From Neopestalotiopsis rosae (Eukaryota > Ascomycota > Sordariomycetes > Amphisphaeriales > Sporocadaceae), in NCBI GenBank assembly GCA_023078685.1, contig JALGAS010000013.1:253001-317000 (forward strand): DNA of 64,000 bases, written 5' to 3'. Under the pieces are notes generated by a model that saw nothing but the letters and a program-made list of their open reading frames with translations, did no database searches and was not told the DNA's origin. Positions 39,168-50,537 of the stretch are shown piece after piece. How positions within the stretch are numbered: the first letter of the stretch is position 1; each line of letters opens with the position of its first letter. Both the position numbers and the translations under genes were made by a program.

Positions 39168-39669
39168 TGACGAGACTTTCAAAAGTACAGGATGTGTGGC
39201 TCGGACACGTTCATATTGGGCGTATAGGACTCGCTCGCCACTCTTCTTTCTGCCAGACCTAAGGGAATTTGCTTTCATACCGTGTTCTTGATACCACTAT
39301 AGCATGAAAGCTTTGTTAGAGTGATGCTTCCCCAACATGTTCACATGGCCGCAAGCATTTTTTAGTTTGTAAATAACCAATTTCCAGAAATGAGAGAGAA
39401 TGTGAATCAATATGCCGATAGGCATTCTGAAATGTTTAGTCTCCAGCATGTACGTATAAATTTTGTCGGCTCATGATGCTTCTTTGATGGAAAGTCCAAG
39501 GCGGGTCACGTGATGGGCTCCGAGCTCCAAACGTCAAGTAGGCGCCCCGAAATTTACAAGGCTGAAGCTCCGACCTTGACCGCGCGCCCATCCCATTTAC
39601 TGAGCGAAACGTACCGCGATTCTTTTGCCTTGCAACTCCACAACCCGACAAACTGCAAGGTCAGCCAAG

Positions 39670-40333
39670 ATGAAGCTCGTCAGGTAAGCAGCCCATTCAT
39701 CGCCAGCGTCTCACATGAACTTTGCACTACGTGTGCTAAACTGCGAGGTCTCTTGCCCAAAATCAAGGCTAGTCTAGCTAACGATATGCCCTGTCACCAG
39801 ATTCTTAATGAAATGCGCCAACGAGACGGTGACAATTGAGCTCAAGAATGGTATGTCACTTTGTCCGATTACTATCTCCTCTTTCCTCGGCGCCCATCTA
39901 CGCGTCTTCTCCAACGTATACTTTCCACCCCTTGCGCGTTGGGCGAAGCCATTTCCCCCTCGAACTCCAGAACACCAAAAGTCAAAGACATTCTGGAAGC
40001 TAATCCGAAGCTATTCACTTAGGCACCATCATTCACGGCACCATCACGTCAGTCTCGCCACAGATGAACACGGCGCTGCGGACCGTCAAGATGACGCCGC
40101 GGGGTCAGGACCCCATCCCGCTCGACACCATGAACATTCGCGGCTCCACGATCCGCTACTTTATCCTGCCCGACTCGCTGCCGCTCGACACACTCCTCAT
40201 CGACGACTCGGTCAAGCCCAAGAACAAGGCCCGCAAGGAGGTCGCGGACCGCGGCGGGCGCGGCGGCGGCAGGGGTGGTCGGGGTAGAGGCCGCGGTGGC
40301 GGCATGCGCGGCGGACGCGGCCGGGGACGGTAA
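39670..40333 (+). CDS. SMD1: Small nuclear ribonucleoprotein Sm D1 (three exons)
   Basis: Exons are 39670-39683, 39801-39850 and 40023-40333, giving 124 residues. Intron 1 (117 nt) begins GTAAGC, has a GCTAACG branch site and ends CACCAG. Intron 2 (172 nt) begins GTATGT, has a GCTAAT branch and ends CTTAG. The spliced protein starts [20 protein letters not shown] and continues with the Sm1 motif. The Sm2 motif is [22 protein letters not shown]-terminal GRG/RGG tail (about residues 96-124) is the usual site of symmetric arginine dimethylation. SmD1 belongs to the heptameric Sm ring on U1, U2, U4 and U5 snRNAs. The first coding exon is only 14 nt, so automatic gene prediction may miss it. MTQ2 converges from the other side, 632 bp away. 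Confidence 0.96.
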
Positions 40334-40965
40334 ACAGCTCCAAGAGGAAGGAAAATGCTCAAAATTCAATGGGCTTTTCTTCGCTTGTTTGGAGGAGTTG
40401 TTATTGGCGGTGGAACAAGGTCTCCCACGTGTTAAAAATGACAGATACACGTTTCTGCGCCCTCCCCGAGTGAAGGAATTTTGGACATGGATGAGCCTCC
40501 CGGAAACAAGACAAGAGACGTCACACGACCAGGAATGGGAAGAGATGTCATGCCCACGCCAAATTGATGGTCTGGCATGGGGGCCCAAAAGAGCTGGTCC
40601 CGCCGAAAGCAGTTGGAGAAGGACGAAGGAGAGTGGGACTTATTCGAGAAATCTGCGTACGGCGTTCACAATGGCAAAAAGATGTCAAGTCTCAATATGA
40701 TTGATTTTTTTTTTCTTCACAAAATCAACCGCACGTCTAAGCTGGTATGGGCTCCATTTCCATCACGAAGAAAGATAATGTGTCAGGGTCGTGAGAGATT
40801 GGTCCAGCTCATTAACACAAGATTCAAGGGGCCCAAAATAGAGAAATAACAGTTCACCGTTTTGGTCAGAACCAATACCGTCGTGTCAAGATTGTCAAAG
40901 CGAAACGAAGCGCATCATCGGTCCCTGTTTTTTTATTCATTTCAACTGCCGCAAAAGCCCACTCG

Positions 40966-41817
40966 TTATTGCCTCCAAATTCTAATGATTTGCAACTTTT
41001 CCCAGCCGGCCGTCTTGCCGCTGGTCCCGACCGTCTCGACCAGCCACTCTGGACCAAACGCCCTGATGCGCTGCTTGACCTCTTCGGGCCGGTTCTGCGC
41101 GCACAGCAGGACGTAGGCGCAGCCCCTCGCCGACAGGACGTCGGCCAGCCCGTCAATCAGCCGGTCCGTCGTCTCCATGCCGTCCCGGCCCCCCGCGTAC
41201 GAGAGCGCCAGCAGGTACGAGTCGTGGTCAAAGGTGGTCCGGGCCCGGTCCGCCTCAGCGTCGGCGGCGCTGGGCTGCCGCGGCAGCTCGTCCGTGGGCA
41301 CGTACGGCGGGTTGAAGATGAGCACGTCGACGCAGCGCGTCCGCAGCGGCGCCGCGAGGTCTCCTTGCACGGCGTCGAGAAAGAGGCCCGCTGTGCTGCT
41401 GCTGCTGCTGCTGCTGCTAATGGGCTTTCGGTCAGTTGTACCGGACGTCGCTGCCGCTGCCGCTGCCCTCTGCGCCGTGGCGCCCGTCGCGGTGCAGGCG
41501 TGCCGATTCACGTCCACGGCCGCCGTCAGGACGTGCCGCGTGCCAAAGATGGTGTCGGCGTGCGCATTGACAAAGCCAATGACGACGCCGGAGCCGGGTC
41601 CAACCTCCACCACCAACGGGGCCGGGGGCGGAGGCGTTGACGATCCCGCGGCGGTGTTGGTGTCCGCATCACCGCCTTGGCCGCCGCCGCCGAATCGGGA
41701 TCGGAGGAACGCTGTCTCCGTGTCCGATGAGAGCGTGTCTAGGAGCAGGAACGAGTCCTCGGCGGGCTCATAGATCCGCTCATAGTCCACATGCGACGTG
41801 TCCGGTGTGGGAAGCAT
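40966..41817 (-). CDS. MTQ2: eRF1 methyltransferase catalytic subunit Mtq2 (HemK family)
   Basis: A single-exon gene of 283 residues. Mtq2, activated by Trm112, uses S-adenosylmethionine to methylate the glutamine of the GGQ motif in release factor eRF1. The start used is the ATG at 41817, which gives MLPTPDTSHVDYERIYEPAED, the conserved family N-terminus. The frame stays open a further 34 codons upstream but has no ATG there. The SAM-binding motif is VVEVGPGSG (about residues 69-77) and the catalytic NPPY motif is at 169-172. Two low-complexity insertions interrupt the fold: a Gly/Thr/Pro stretch before the SAM motif (about 43-66) and an Ala/Ser stretch (about 116-142) that includes a GCT-repeat-encoded run of Ser. 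The C-terminus RIWRQ is close to the normal end. Long plus-strand frames here are shadows. Confidence 0.94.
   Translation of the reverse strand: MLPTPDTSHVDYERIYEPAEDSFLLLDTLSSDTETAFLRSRFGGGGQGGDADTNTAAGSSTPPPPAPLVVEVGPGSGVVIGFVNAHADTIFGTRHVLTAAVDVNRHACTATGATAQRAAAAAATSGTTDRKPISSSSSSSSTAGLFLDAVQGDLAAPLRTRCVDVLIFNPPYVPTDELPRQPSAADAEADRARTTFDHDSYLLALSYAGGRDGMETTDRLIDGLADVLSARGCAYVLLCAQNRPEEVKQRIRAFGPEWLVETVGTSGKTAGWEKLQIIRIWRQ
41395..41418. repeat. GCT trinucleotide repeat (8 units) inside MTQ2
   Basis: Eight GCT units, read on the minus strand as AGC serine codons within the MTQ2 reading frame. The length is a multiple of three, so changes in unit number would keep the frame. Confidence 0.95.
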
Positions 41818-42468
41818 GGGGTCCAAGACACGAGGGAATCGAGTGACTTTGAAAGGAGTTGATTGATTCGTGGCACCGTGGTCGTGATGTGACTTGTTTC
41901 TCTTCGCATCAGGCTTCAAACAAGGAATGACAATAGAAGCTGCAAGTGTGGAGAATTTTCATGCGCCAAAAGATGGGGTTAGGGCACGTGATGAATGTTT
42001 GAGCTTGGTATAATGAAGAGGCAGTACATCATCACAAAGGAAAACCAGAAATTGTTCGTTCATCTCGCAGTGTCTCTGGACAAGTAGTCTGTGCGAAATT
42101 GCCATGGAGATGGCGGGGTCGCTTTCTTCTCAAGTAAGTCTTCTGCGCGAGGAATTGAGATGTATTCATCTAGCTCTTTAGAAAATTACCGAGTTGAGAT
42201 GCTCCTGCTCTTACGCATCCCCGTGACGCAAGGAACATCATCATGATCATTTACAGTGCTGACAGAAGCTGGCGTTGGTGTTTCAGAATCGAAGACTTGA
42301 CTGTCCCCGACCTGACTGTTCAGAGTTGCGCAGCACCTAGCCTTGATTCTTCCAGTTCCTCCCAGCCAACGAGGTCTCGCTGTCTCTCTCGCTCTTGCTC
42401 TACACCGGTCCCTTTTCTCCCGCCTCGTAGTCCTTCCGCCTCGTAGTCGCAGGTCTTGTGTGTGTGTC

Positions 42469-42756
42469 TCATAGTATGACACACTCGCAGCCGGCCTCGT
42501 GCTTGCAGGGCCCCTCGCCGACCTTGTACTTGCTCTTCACGTCCATGATCATGCGGAACCGGTGCTTGTCGTAGCTGCCGGCGCCCGAGCAGGCCGGGCA
42601 GGCGGTCTGCGTCTTGGCCAGCGGGCTGGGGCTCCGCGCGATGCCGTCGCCAAACGTGTCGCAGCTGTTGAAGCCCTGCCCGGGCCAGCAGGGTTGTGTG
42701 ATTTCGAGCCAGTGGTGACCGCAGTTTCGGGAGACGAAGTGTATCGTGTAGCACAT
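42469..42756 (-). CDS. Small Cys-rich conserved-looking protein (95 aa)
   Basis: The ATG at 42756 begins a 95-residue protein starting MCYTIHFVSRNCGHHWLEIT. The frame is open further upstream, but the sequence there looks like leader and the nominal upstream start is not convincing. The product has nine cysteines (2, 12, 23, 32, 53, 56, 84, 90, 92), including a CGHHW motif near the N-terminus and a CPAC knuckle at 53-56, which suggests zinc binding. There is no signal peptide, so it is probably not a secreted effector. The style (MCY start, CGHHW, CPxC, C-terminal GCEC) recalls small orphan proteins of ascomycetes, but no function is known to me. It lies 652 bp upstream of MTQ2 on the same strand. 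Confidence 0.7.
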   Translation of the reverse strand: MCYTIHFVSRNCGHHWLEITQPCWPGQGFNSCDTFGDGIARSPSPLAKTQTACPACSGAGSYDKHRFRMIMDVKSKYKVGEGPCKHEAGCECVIL

Positions 42757-45700
42757 TTTTCTTTCCTTTTTGTACTTTGATTCCTTGCTTTTGGTTTCCC
42801 GGGGTTCTTGGTGTTGTAGTTGTGCAGCTTTTCCAACTGAGGTGAACTCAAGGAGTAGTTGCCACATGCGCACACTCCTGGCGGGAAGCTTCTCGGTTTT
42901 GGACTGTTGCTTGTGTAAGTATCGAGCGTTCCATATTGGGGGTTCTGAGCCGGTACCTCGCAGTTGCGACAAAAAATTAAATGCCTTCGTGATTTGGCAC
43001 GGAAGGAACAATCCACGCCTCGGGTGAGCTGGGCAATACAATCGATGACACATTCTCTTCGTGCTCAATGCAAGCATACACCTTTCGTCGTGGGCTCCAG
43101 CTGGCAAATATGAGCTTTACATTGGATTATCAAGCTGAATAGATGAGTCCATTGTTTGTCAAGTCATCTTTACTTCATACGCCGTGGTTGTCCAGACGAT
43201 TGAGGACGATAGTCTCTGCACCTTCAAGTATCAGTTCTGCAAGGGACAGTCACATTCAACGAACCAATCCATACACACACAGGATGAATATACCACAGCA
43301 AGAACAGGCAATGGACCGAGCAGTGTGTTCGTGCTCGTCAACGAGGAACCAGACCCCTCGACAACCGCATTATACGAACGACCCAAGGACAAAAGGGGGG
43401 CAATGGGACCAATAAGAACATCTAGATGGTGGCTGATACCTCGTTCACGATATTATGATACCATGATACATGATACCATACACGCTTGCAAGTGCCATGA
43501 TGATTACTACAGCGATCAAGGCCTAAGGCTCAGTATTTGCTTTCTCATACAGTTCATCTTCCATTCTTTTCTTCCCATGATAGCACTGCTCATGCCAGAT
43601 ACGAAGACTCAGAAATATTATCGACCTCAGTCACAATGCAGCTGGGATCATCACTATCTATTTGGAAGCAGGACAATTCGCAAAACCCATAGGCTCGTGT
43701 CTCAAGGACGACGTCCTGTTCACCAGGTTCCCGTCCACTGAACATTACTATATACGAGAATTGGGTTATAGAAGCAAGTTATTTGGTGGCTTCCACTTTC
43801 ACGGTAAAAGATCCATCCTGTACGCTGCCCAACTTGCCCGTTCGTCCCAATGATGACTTTGTTTTCCCTCACCCTTTCTTCTGGTGGTTCCATAACGGCT
43901 TGGGGGAACATGACTACAAGTCTTCTGCCTGATCAATTGCCATCACGGAGTTTCGGGTTGAATTTGGTGAATTGACTAGAAATTCATAGCAGCAGACATG
44001 GCAACGTATTTGCAAGCAAGATACGACTTTCAAATCAAGCACACGCACACCTCTGCTCTCCATGGATGTCCACCGGTACAGCAAAGTGAGTATACCAAAA
44101 ATGTTTTCCGGATTCCACTTCGCAAGTCATTGCCCTTTCACAAGTTGCACCAGTGCCTACTACCTGACTGAAGAAAAGGCTTATGGCCGTATATGGGTGA
44201 GACAAGTGTTGGCTCTTTCTGACAACATGTGTCATACATACGGACTCTCTCACACACACATATCCGTATACACACGTGAAGAGATTCCCAACGAGCTTAC
44301 ATGCATATACGGGGCAGTATTGATAGAGTGAGAGTCTACAAGGCAGCTCTAGCCGCGAACAGCTTGCTTGTTTATTGCCCATCGCCCTTCATCATCTAAT
44401 AGACCGCATCCAAGGGAGCTGCAAGAAAACGTGATAGAAACAAAAGGCAGTCCCCCGAAAGAGGAAACAATCGACATCCGCTTATGGACGCGTGTTTCTG
44501 CCTTGGGAAAGTTCTCCAAGTCTAAAGTTGGGCTACTAAGGCTACCAAAACATTCGAGAAAACTTCCAACGACGGGAACGATCAACAGCGTGTGACAAAC
44601 AAGGTTCGGCTACAAGAAGGAAAGAATTAACATGGCCTTAATTTTTTTTTTTCCCTGACGCCTCTGGGCCAAAACTGTCGCTGTGATCAACAGACTAACC
44701 CACCATATTTGTGGCCAGGTGAGAACGAAAGGGCTTCTTCGCTCTCAAACGTGCTCTCCCCAAGGCCAAACCGTCCCTGACGATCAGTCGCGCGTAGCTC
44801 AGCCGCACTGCTTCCCCCCTCGTTTGCTAGGCCATGTCTTTGCTCAGACACTGCAAATCTCCTGCCAGAGAAGAGCATAGTTTCCCCCATCCCTCCCAAG
44901 GCAACGCAACGCAACGGACTAGAGACATCCCGTTCCACTGCCTTGGGAACGGTGATCATCGTTCCCATGGGAAATCCAAAGGCCAGGAGAGGTTTGAGCA
45001 ACTGTACCGTACCTCAGTAAGACTACTACCATGGTATCAGCACTCATGTTCTCACAGCCCCCTTTTCCTTCTCACTACTGAACCACCCAGCTTATCCATC
45101 AAGAACAATGATGTGATTTCTCTGGTCTGGGTAATCTCGCAAGCGGTCAGAAAATTTCCCACAGTAAGCAGAAGTACTGACCCAGACCAAAGACCCAGGG
45201 AGGGAAAGAAGAAAAAAACAAAGAGGAGCCCATCCCGCACCCCTTTCCTCGAAGCAGACAGAGGTTTCGGTCGAGACGCAAATCCAACGACCCCGGGGAT
45301 GCATTTGGTTTGTTACCCACAGCAGCAGCGAGCGATTAGACTGCATGAAGGGGGACCACGGACGAATCCCAGTCAGTCCGTCAGCTTTACTCTGTCATTT
45401 TGGATGAATCAGATGCTGCGGGCGATCAGGTACAAGAGTGACTTTTATCTTTTGGTGGTCGGATAGTCAGAGCAGGAGATAGCCAAAGTGACATTTTGGC
45501 GCAACTTCCTTGAAGCCAACAAGACAGCTACCTACTCGCGGTTCCCAAAACTCCACTCTGCACGTGTGAAAAGCTCATTCAGTGGGTTCAGAGATGGGCG
45601 GTACACGATCTCACACAAAGGTACTTGGGGTGAGTTGTAGCAGCCATCAGAGGATGCAACTATACCGACGTGGTTACGATCGGCGATTGTAGACAGGGAG

Positions 45701-48700
45701 GCAGGTGAGTTTGAGCGGGCATGGTCCCTGGTCCGTGTGTATAGAGACTATCTGTGGGAAAAGGTGCAAAGTCAAATCCTCACTGCAACCCCCAACCAAC
45801 AACAACTGCCAGTCAGAAGTGTAAGTCGAGTGCCGGGTCACAAAAGATTTCAGAGGCGGTGAGTTTATTTCTCGACGAATCCCTCTCTGCAGGCGGACTC
45901 GTGACAAGAATGGCTCTCGCTCAAAGGAAGGCAAGGCGTACGGCATCCACGGATGGGGCACTATTGCCAATTGTCTGGATATCGCGCATCACAGGCTGGT
46001 TGGTGACTGGCTGGCCAAAGGGGGGTAAGCTGCTGGGTTCAAGAACCTTTGTCAGGCTGTCCTTGGACAAGGAACTTGGGCGCGCATTAGAGGTGGCAAA
46101 CTGTTTGACGACACCTTGTGATAGATGCTGGCTCTAATCTTCTTTCACTGTGCAAGTCGAGGTCAGGTAGATGGGGGGCAGTGATCCAATCAAGCACACC
46201 TTTGGACAATTTGTGGGGAGGATAGAAGCCATGTCACAGCTTGCTTGGGTGGTTGAGGGTGGCAGGGTGCAGTGGGTGTTACACTAAGAGTTTTCCTCCT
46301 CTCCTGCGAGTCTGGAGTTGCATTGCAGCAGAGATTTCACTGGCAGATGGACAGAGAAACAGCTTTGGGCGTGAAATGCTCGAGCTACATAGTACGAGCT
46401 ACGAGAGCTTTGCAACGTACACGAGCTATCCCAGCTCCATCCATAGTATGGACCCTGACTGCAGATGCAGAGCAGATGAGTTAGCTATGCACATAGTACA
46501 TACATGAACAGGGAAGCCGATGCCTTGACGACTCGCGCCTGCTGAGGCAGTGTACTGTATAGTGTTGTGCGCGCGTACAGTGTGAGTACCATGATTGATG
46601 AATTGCAAGCTTTCCTTTCGAAATGTAGGCAGACAAATCAGATTGATTGGGTTGTGAGGGGTATAGTAGATGGCATCTCTAATTAGTAGTGGCAATCGGA
46701 TGCGTTTCAGAGGTAGGTAAAGTAATCATCAAGCCGTCTGTAACGCCGTCCGACAGGCCAGTTGAAATTCCCATCTCATGACGGGATGGCATTTGGGCGC
46801 AAAAGCCCATCTATGCAAGTGGCTTTGCTGGTAGGCTGAACACTTAATGAGAAACCGGTTTTCTCAATGCTACTCAACCATCCTTCTCCTCTCGGGGGGC
46901 GGCGGGCGGGCATCAGCCATGCGACGCCGTCATATGCGCCCAGGGTCCTTCTGCGGCATGATCGTACTATGTATGTAATGTAGATAGATGAAGGAGAGGG
47001 GGAACTGACGAGCAGTGCTTCTTCCCCGGGTCAACACCCAAGGCACGCCACTGAGCTGAAGCAATTAGTTGGGCTGATAGGTACAGATCCGTAGTTAGCT
47101 GGGAAAATGCATGACCGAAGAGAAGCTGAAATTAACGGAGGGGATGGAGTATTGCATAGCCTCCCTAAGCGCTTGCCCAATGTAATAGCCCCCAAACCCA
47201 AAGATGAAAGACTTCCAGATGAAAACGATCATGGCATGCTGAGAGAATCGCTGGTCAGTCAACGGAGAGAGGGTGGGTATGTACACACACTGTAGATTCT
47301 CGGAGTTCATGTGTTCGGAGTCCGATTTGGCCACTTGAATGGCGGAGCGGCGGATGAAGTGAGTGTGCATTTGTCGAAAGAGTATACAGTATGAACTCAA
47401 TTTCTTGCATGCACGTTAACTTCTTGCGGTCTTGACTGCCCCAAGCTCAATGCTTGAATGCCTGAATGGGGTCAGTCAGTATTGGGGAAGCATGTTGACA
47501 AATTCCGCCGCGGTACTGCCTTTGCCTGTGTGCCCCCCAGACGGCAGACGAACAGCAGATGGAACAGACAGGCAAACAGAGACAGTGCACTGTACAACCC
47601 TCCCCCAGGCTGGCCTGTGCAGCAAAACGAGGCCTTGCAAGTTGTTTCGTTCGGTCAGCGGAACAAGTCGAGGTACATGCGTTGCGGGCTGCAGAAGGCA
47701 GACATGGTAGCAGTGAAGGGTTTTGATCAGGCAGGGCAGGGCCAGGGATCGTGCATTACGGTCCAATGCCCTGTGCCGTTGCTGGCATCAGAAAAAGTGG
47801 TTGCTTTTGGTGCCTGCCAGGGTTCGATTCTACCCCTGCTCAAGCCCACCGAGCTTTCTTCAGCAAGGGCCAATAGGAGGCTCTCCATGGTGGAGCTATG
47901 AGAGGATCCTTGCCAGCTTCAAATGCAGAATGACGTCAATTTCATCCTCGTACTCGATCGTTACTCCCAACATCTCACTGATCGTATCAAAACCCACCAG
48001 CGGAAAGAGGAGGAGGGAGGCAGTTGGCAGATTTGCTACTGCAGCTCGAGGGCATTTGATGAAGGGTTGCTTCATTTGGCGTAGAAAGGGGTATACGAGT
48101 TGATCCACTATGAGGCAGGAAATCATACTTTGCCCTGGAAGCGAAACGAGAGGATCACAAGTCAAAGGGCATCTTGGACATTCAATACACCGGATCCCGT
48201 GTGGCTGACGGTTTCCTATTCATATCGTCCATAATAGAGTCGTAGCAGATCGGACATCTTGAAACCGTTTCAACCAGCGATATTAAAATGGCAAGGTTAT
48301 TGATGAGACTCTCACTTCAACACCTTCAACCTGCTCCCAGGTTGCGGACGCACGGAGCACTCTGATAGCGTCATACCCTGCCAAACCTTTATTTCCATAC
48401 GTCGGATGGATCATGGTACAGGGTAAAAGGGCAGAAAGACCATTACAGCGGCTGCTAGGGCCAATGATGGCGACAAACCATGGCTTTCGCCAGTTTCGAG
48501 CGGGAACGGATTGCCCATGTTCCATTCGAAGGGGGCCCCCAGGTCACTGATATCCAATCCTTCTATTCAATTCAATTCATTGTGAGAGTATGGGAGGGAT
48601 GTCGTGACGCCCGGGCTAATGCAACTCAATTACGAATATTTCATATGGGATTACCCTCACATAAACAGCCTTACAATCGGATATACCTAGGTTTGATTCA

Positions 48701-49441
48701 ATATATCAATGGGGTCCGGCAAGCATTGGGCAGATGCTTGAAAAGCGTGGCAAAACCAAAACTGCCACAGTCGTCACCGGACTCCTTCCATCCCGCCATT
48801 TCAAAACGCAACGGAAGATGGGAATGTTTTCCCCAATGTACCAAAGGCTGACCGACCCAAAATAGAGTAACGAATCAATTGTCATGGCTTCATTCCGTGA
48901 CGTGGTCAAGAATTGGTTCTCTTCTTTGGGCGTTACGTATGTTCAAATCGTGTATGGACAAGACTTGAAGAAGGTTGAGGAGGCCCCCCTGTCCGGTTCA
49001 GAACAAAGCCCCCGGGCCTTGTCTTGCGTCAGAGAGCAGGACCCTGAAGATCGCGGGAGCGCCATAGAAGAAAAAAAAAACACCAGAGAATACATGCGTA
49101 CATTTGCACAGCGTGAAAAGCACGAACCATGTCCCTAAATCCCTTTGCAAACAAAAGGCTACAACGCACCAAACATACGTGTACCAGGCTGGCAGGTTGG
49201 CTGGAGTCAAGAAAGAGGCTCTTCATTGTCAAGCTTTGTCAAGGTCTGTCTCCTCTTTCTTTCCACTCACCCAAACCCCGGGCCCTGGTCGGCTACCCGC
49301 ATTTCGGTGGGCTCTTTCTCTTTTTTTTTCACTTTGAGTTGAGGGAAATAAAAGGGAAAATTATTTAAAGTAAAATAACACAGCATCATCGTACGAATCC
49401 CATACAAGCAGTGACCACACTGAAATATTAGTACATGGTGT

Positions 49442-49443
<2 letters not shown>

Positions 49444-49480
<37 letters not shown>
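49444..49480. repeat. Poly-T tract (37 nt)
   Basis: An uninterrupted run of 37 T, the longest homopolymer in the window. Confidence 0.95.
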
Positions 49481-49481
<1 letters not shown>

Positions 49482-50514
49482 ATTTCCGCGCCGCGAAACG
49501 ACGTCATCGCATCACCTTTATTTTTACCATTTTCTTCATTTCAATCAATTTCGGGGGTCCTGCCGTGTCGTCATCGGTACCGGGCTCTGTGTGTTCCGGA
49601 GGGTGGTGGTGGTTCACTACTACCACCCTTGGCTTTTTGGGTAGCGGGAGCCGAAGGGCAAGAAGAAGAGAAAAGGATGAGAAACAAACATGGTGTGCCA
49701 ATGCAGAGTCGAGAGGTTGGGCTGTTAAAAAAAAAAAAGAAAGCACACCCTCCCGTTCTGTTTTGAACAACGGGACTTTTTCTACCAAAACCGCAGATAG
49801 TATGTAGATGGCATGCCAGATTGACAGGAACAGCTAAATTATCCTTACCTTAAAGGAAGCAGAAAAAAATCAATAAAAAAATTGGGAAGGATGTCAACAA
49901 GGCCGAATAAGCTTTCGACCAGAAGCGACAATCATTGACCTTTCTGTCCTGCTGTTTCTCTCCCCTCCAGAGTTCGAAGCATCCCCATAATTAAAAATCC
50001 AAAACGGTTTCTTGTCAAAATAAAAACTGGAGAGCGCCGGTATGCTGGATAGAGTTCCCTACCTGCTACCCTTGTACACGTGTATACTGTAGTAAGTCCT
50101 TCTTCTACGGGGGGGGGGGGATTGGTTAAGGGAGAGTGGTAATGGAAATGGGGACACCGTACATTACTGTACGCAGGCAATGATACATAGTATGTCTTAT
50201 CAGATCATCTCACAAAGGCACATGGTTTGCTTTCTTTTGGTGGGTTGCTAGACAAGTACCGACTGTTTGTTTCCCTCGTCTGCACCGCACCGCACGGCAC
50301 CGCACGCACGATTGAGGCAGTTGAGATCTTGCACAGTAAAAAGTCCTTCCTTCGTCTTAGGGGTGGCTCCACCCCGCTCCGCCTTTGCAAGTTCTCTTTG
50401 TATTCCAAGAAGGGGATGCCTGTATACTGCAGCATCTCAGGGACTATTCCGCCATGCTTGGTTCGGTCATCCCCTTGATCGGAGGACCCGATGCTTTTCG
50501 AGGAACCACAACAA

Positions 50515-50537
50515 GGAGGAGGAGGAGGAGGAGGAGG
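50515..50537. repeat. GGA trinucleotide repeat
   Basis: Seven to eight GGA units, followed by purine-rich sequence to about 50570. Confidence 0.9.

Noticed and set aside
40969..41773. Long plus-strand ORFs of 198 to 223 codons
   Set aside because: They are antisense shadows of the GC-rich MTQ2 coding sequence and have Arg/Ala-rich, domain-free products.
41818..41919. N-terminal extension of MTQ2
   Set aside because: The frame is open, but the nominal start is TTG and there is no ATG. The conserved family N-terminus begins at the ATG at 41817.
42103..42234. Mini-gene reading: ATG-initiated exon, GTAAGT donor and TTTAG acceptor
   Set aside because: Splicing gives only a peptide of about 24 residues, and the intron of about 48 nt is very short. 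It is more likely part of the divergent leader region beside MTQ2.
44834..45466. 210-codon plus-strand ORF
   Set aside because: The product is low-complexity, basic and domain-free. The region has overlapping frames on the other strand.
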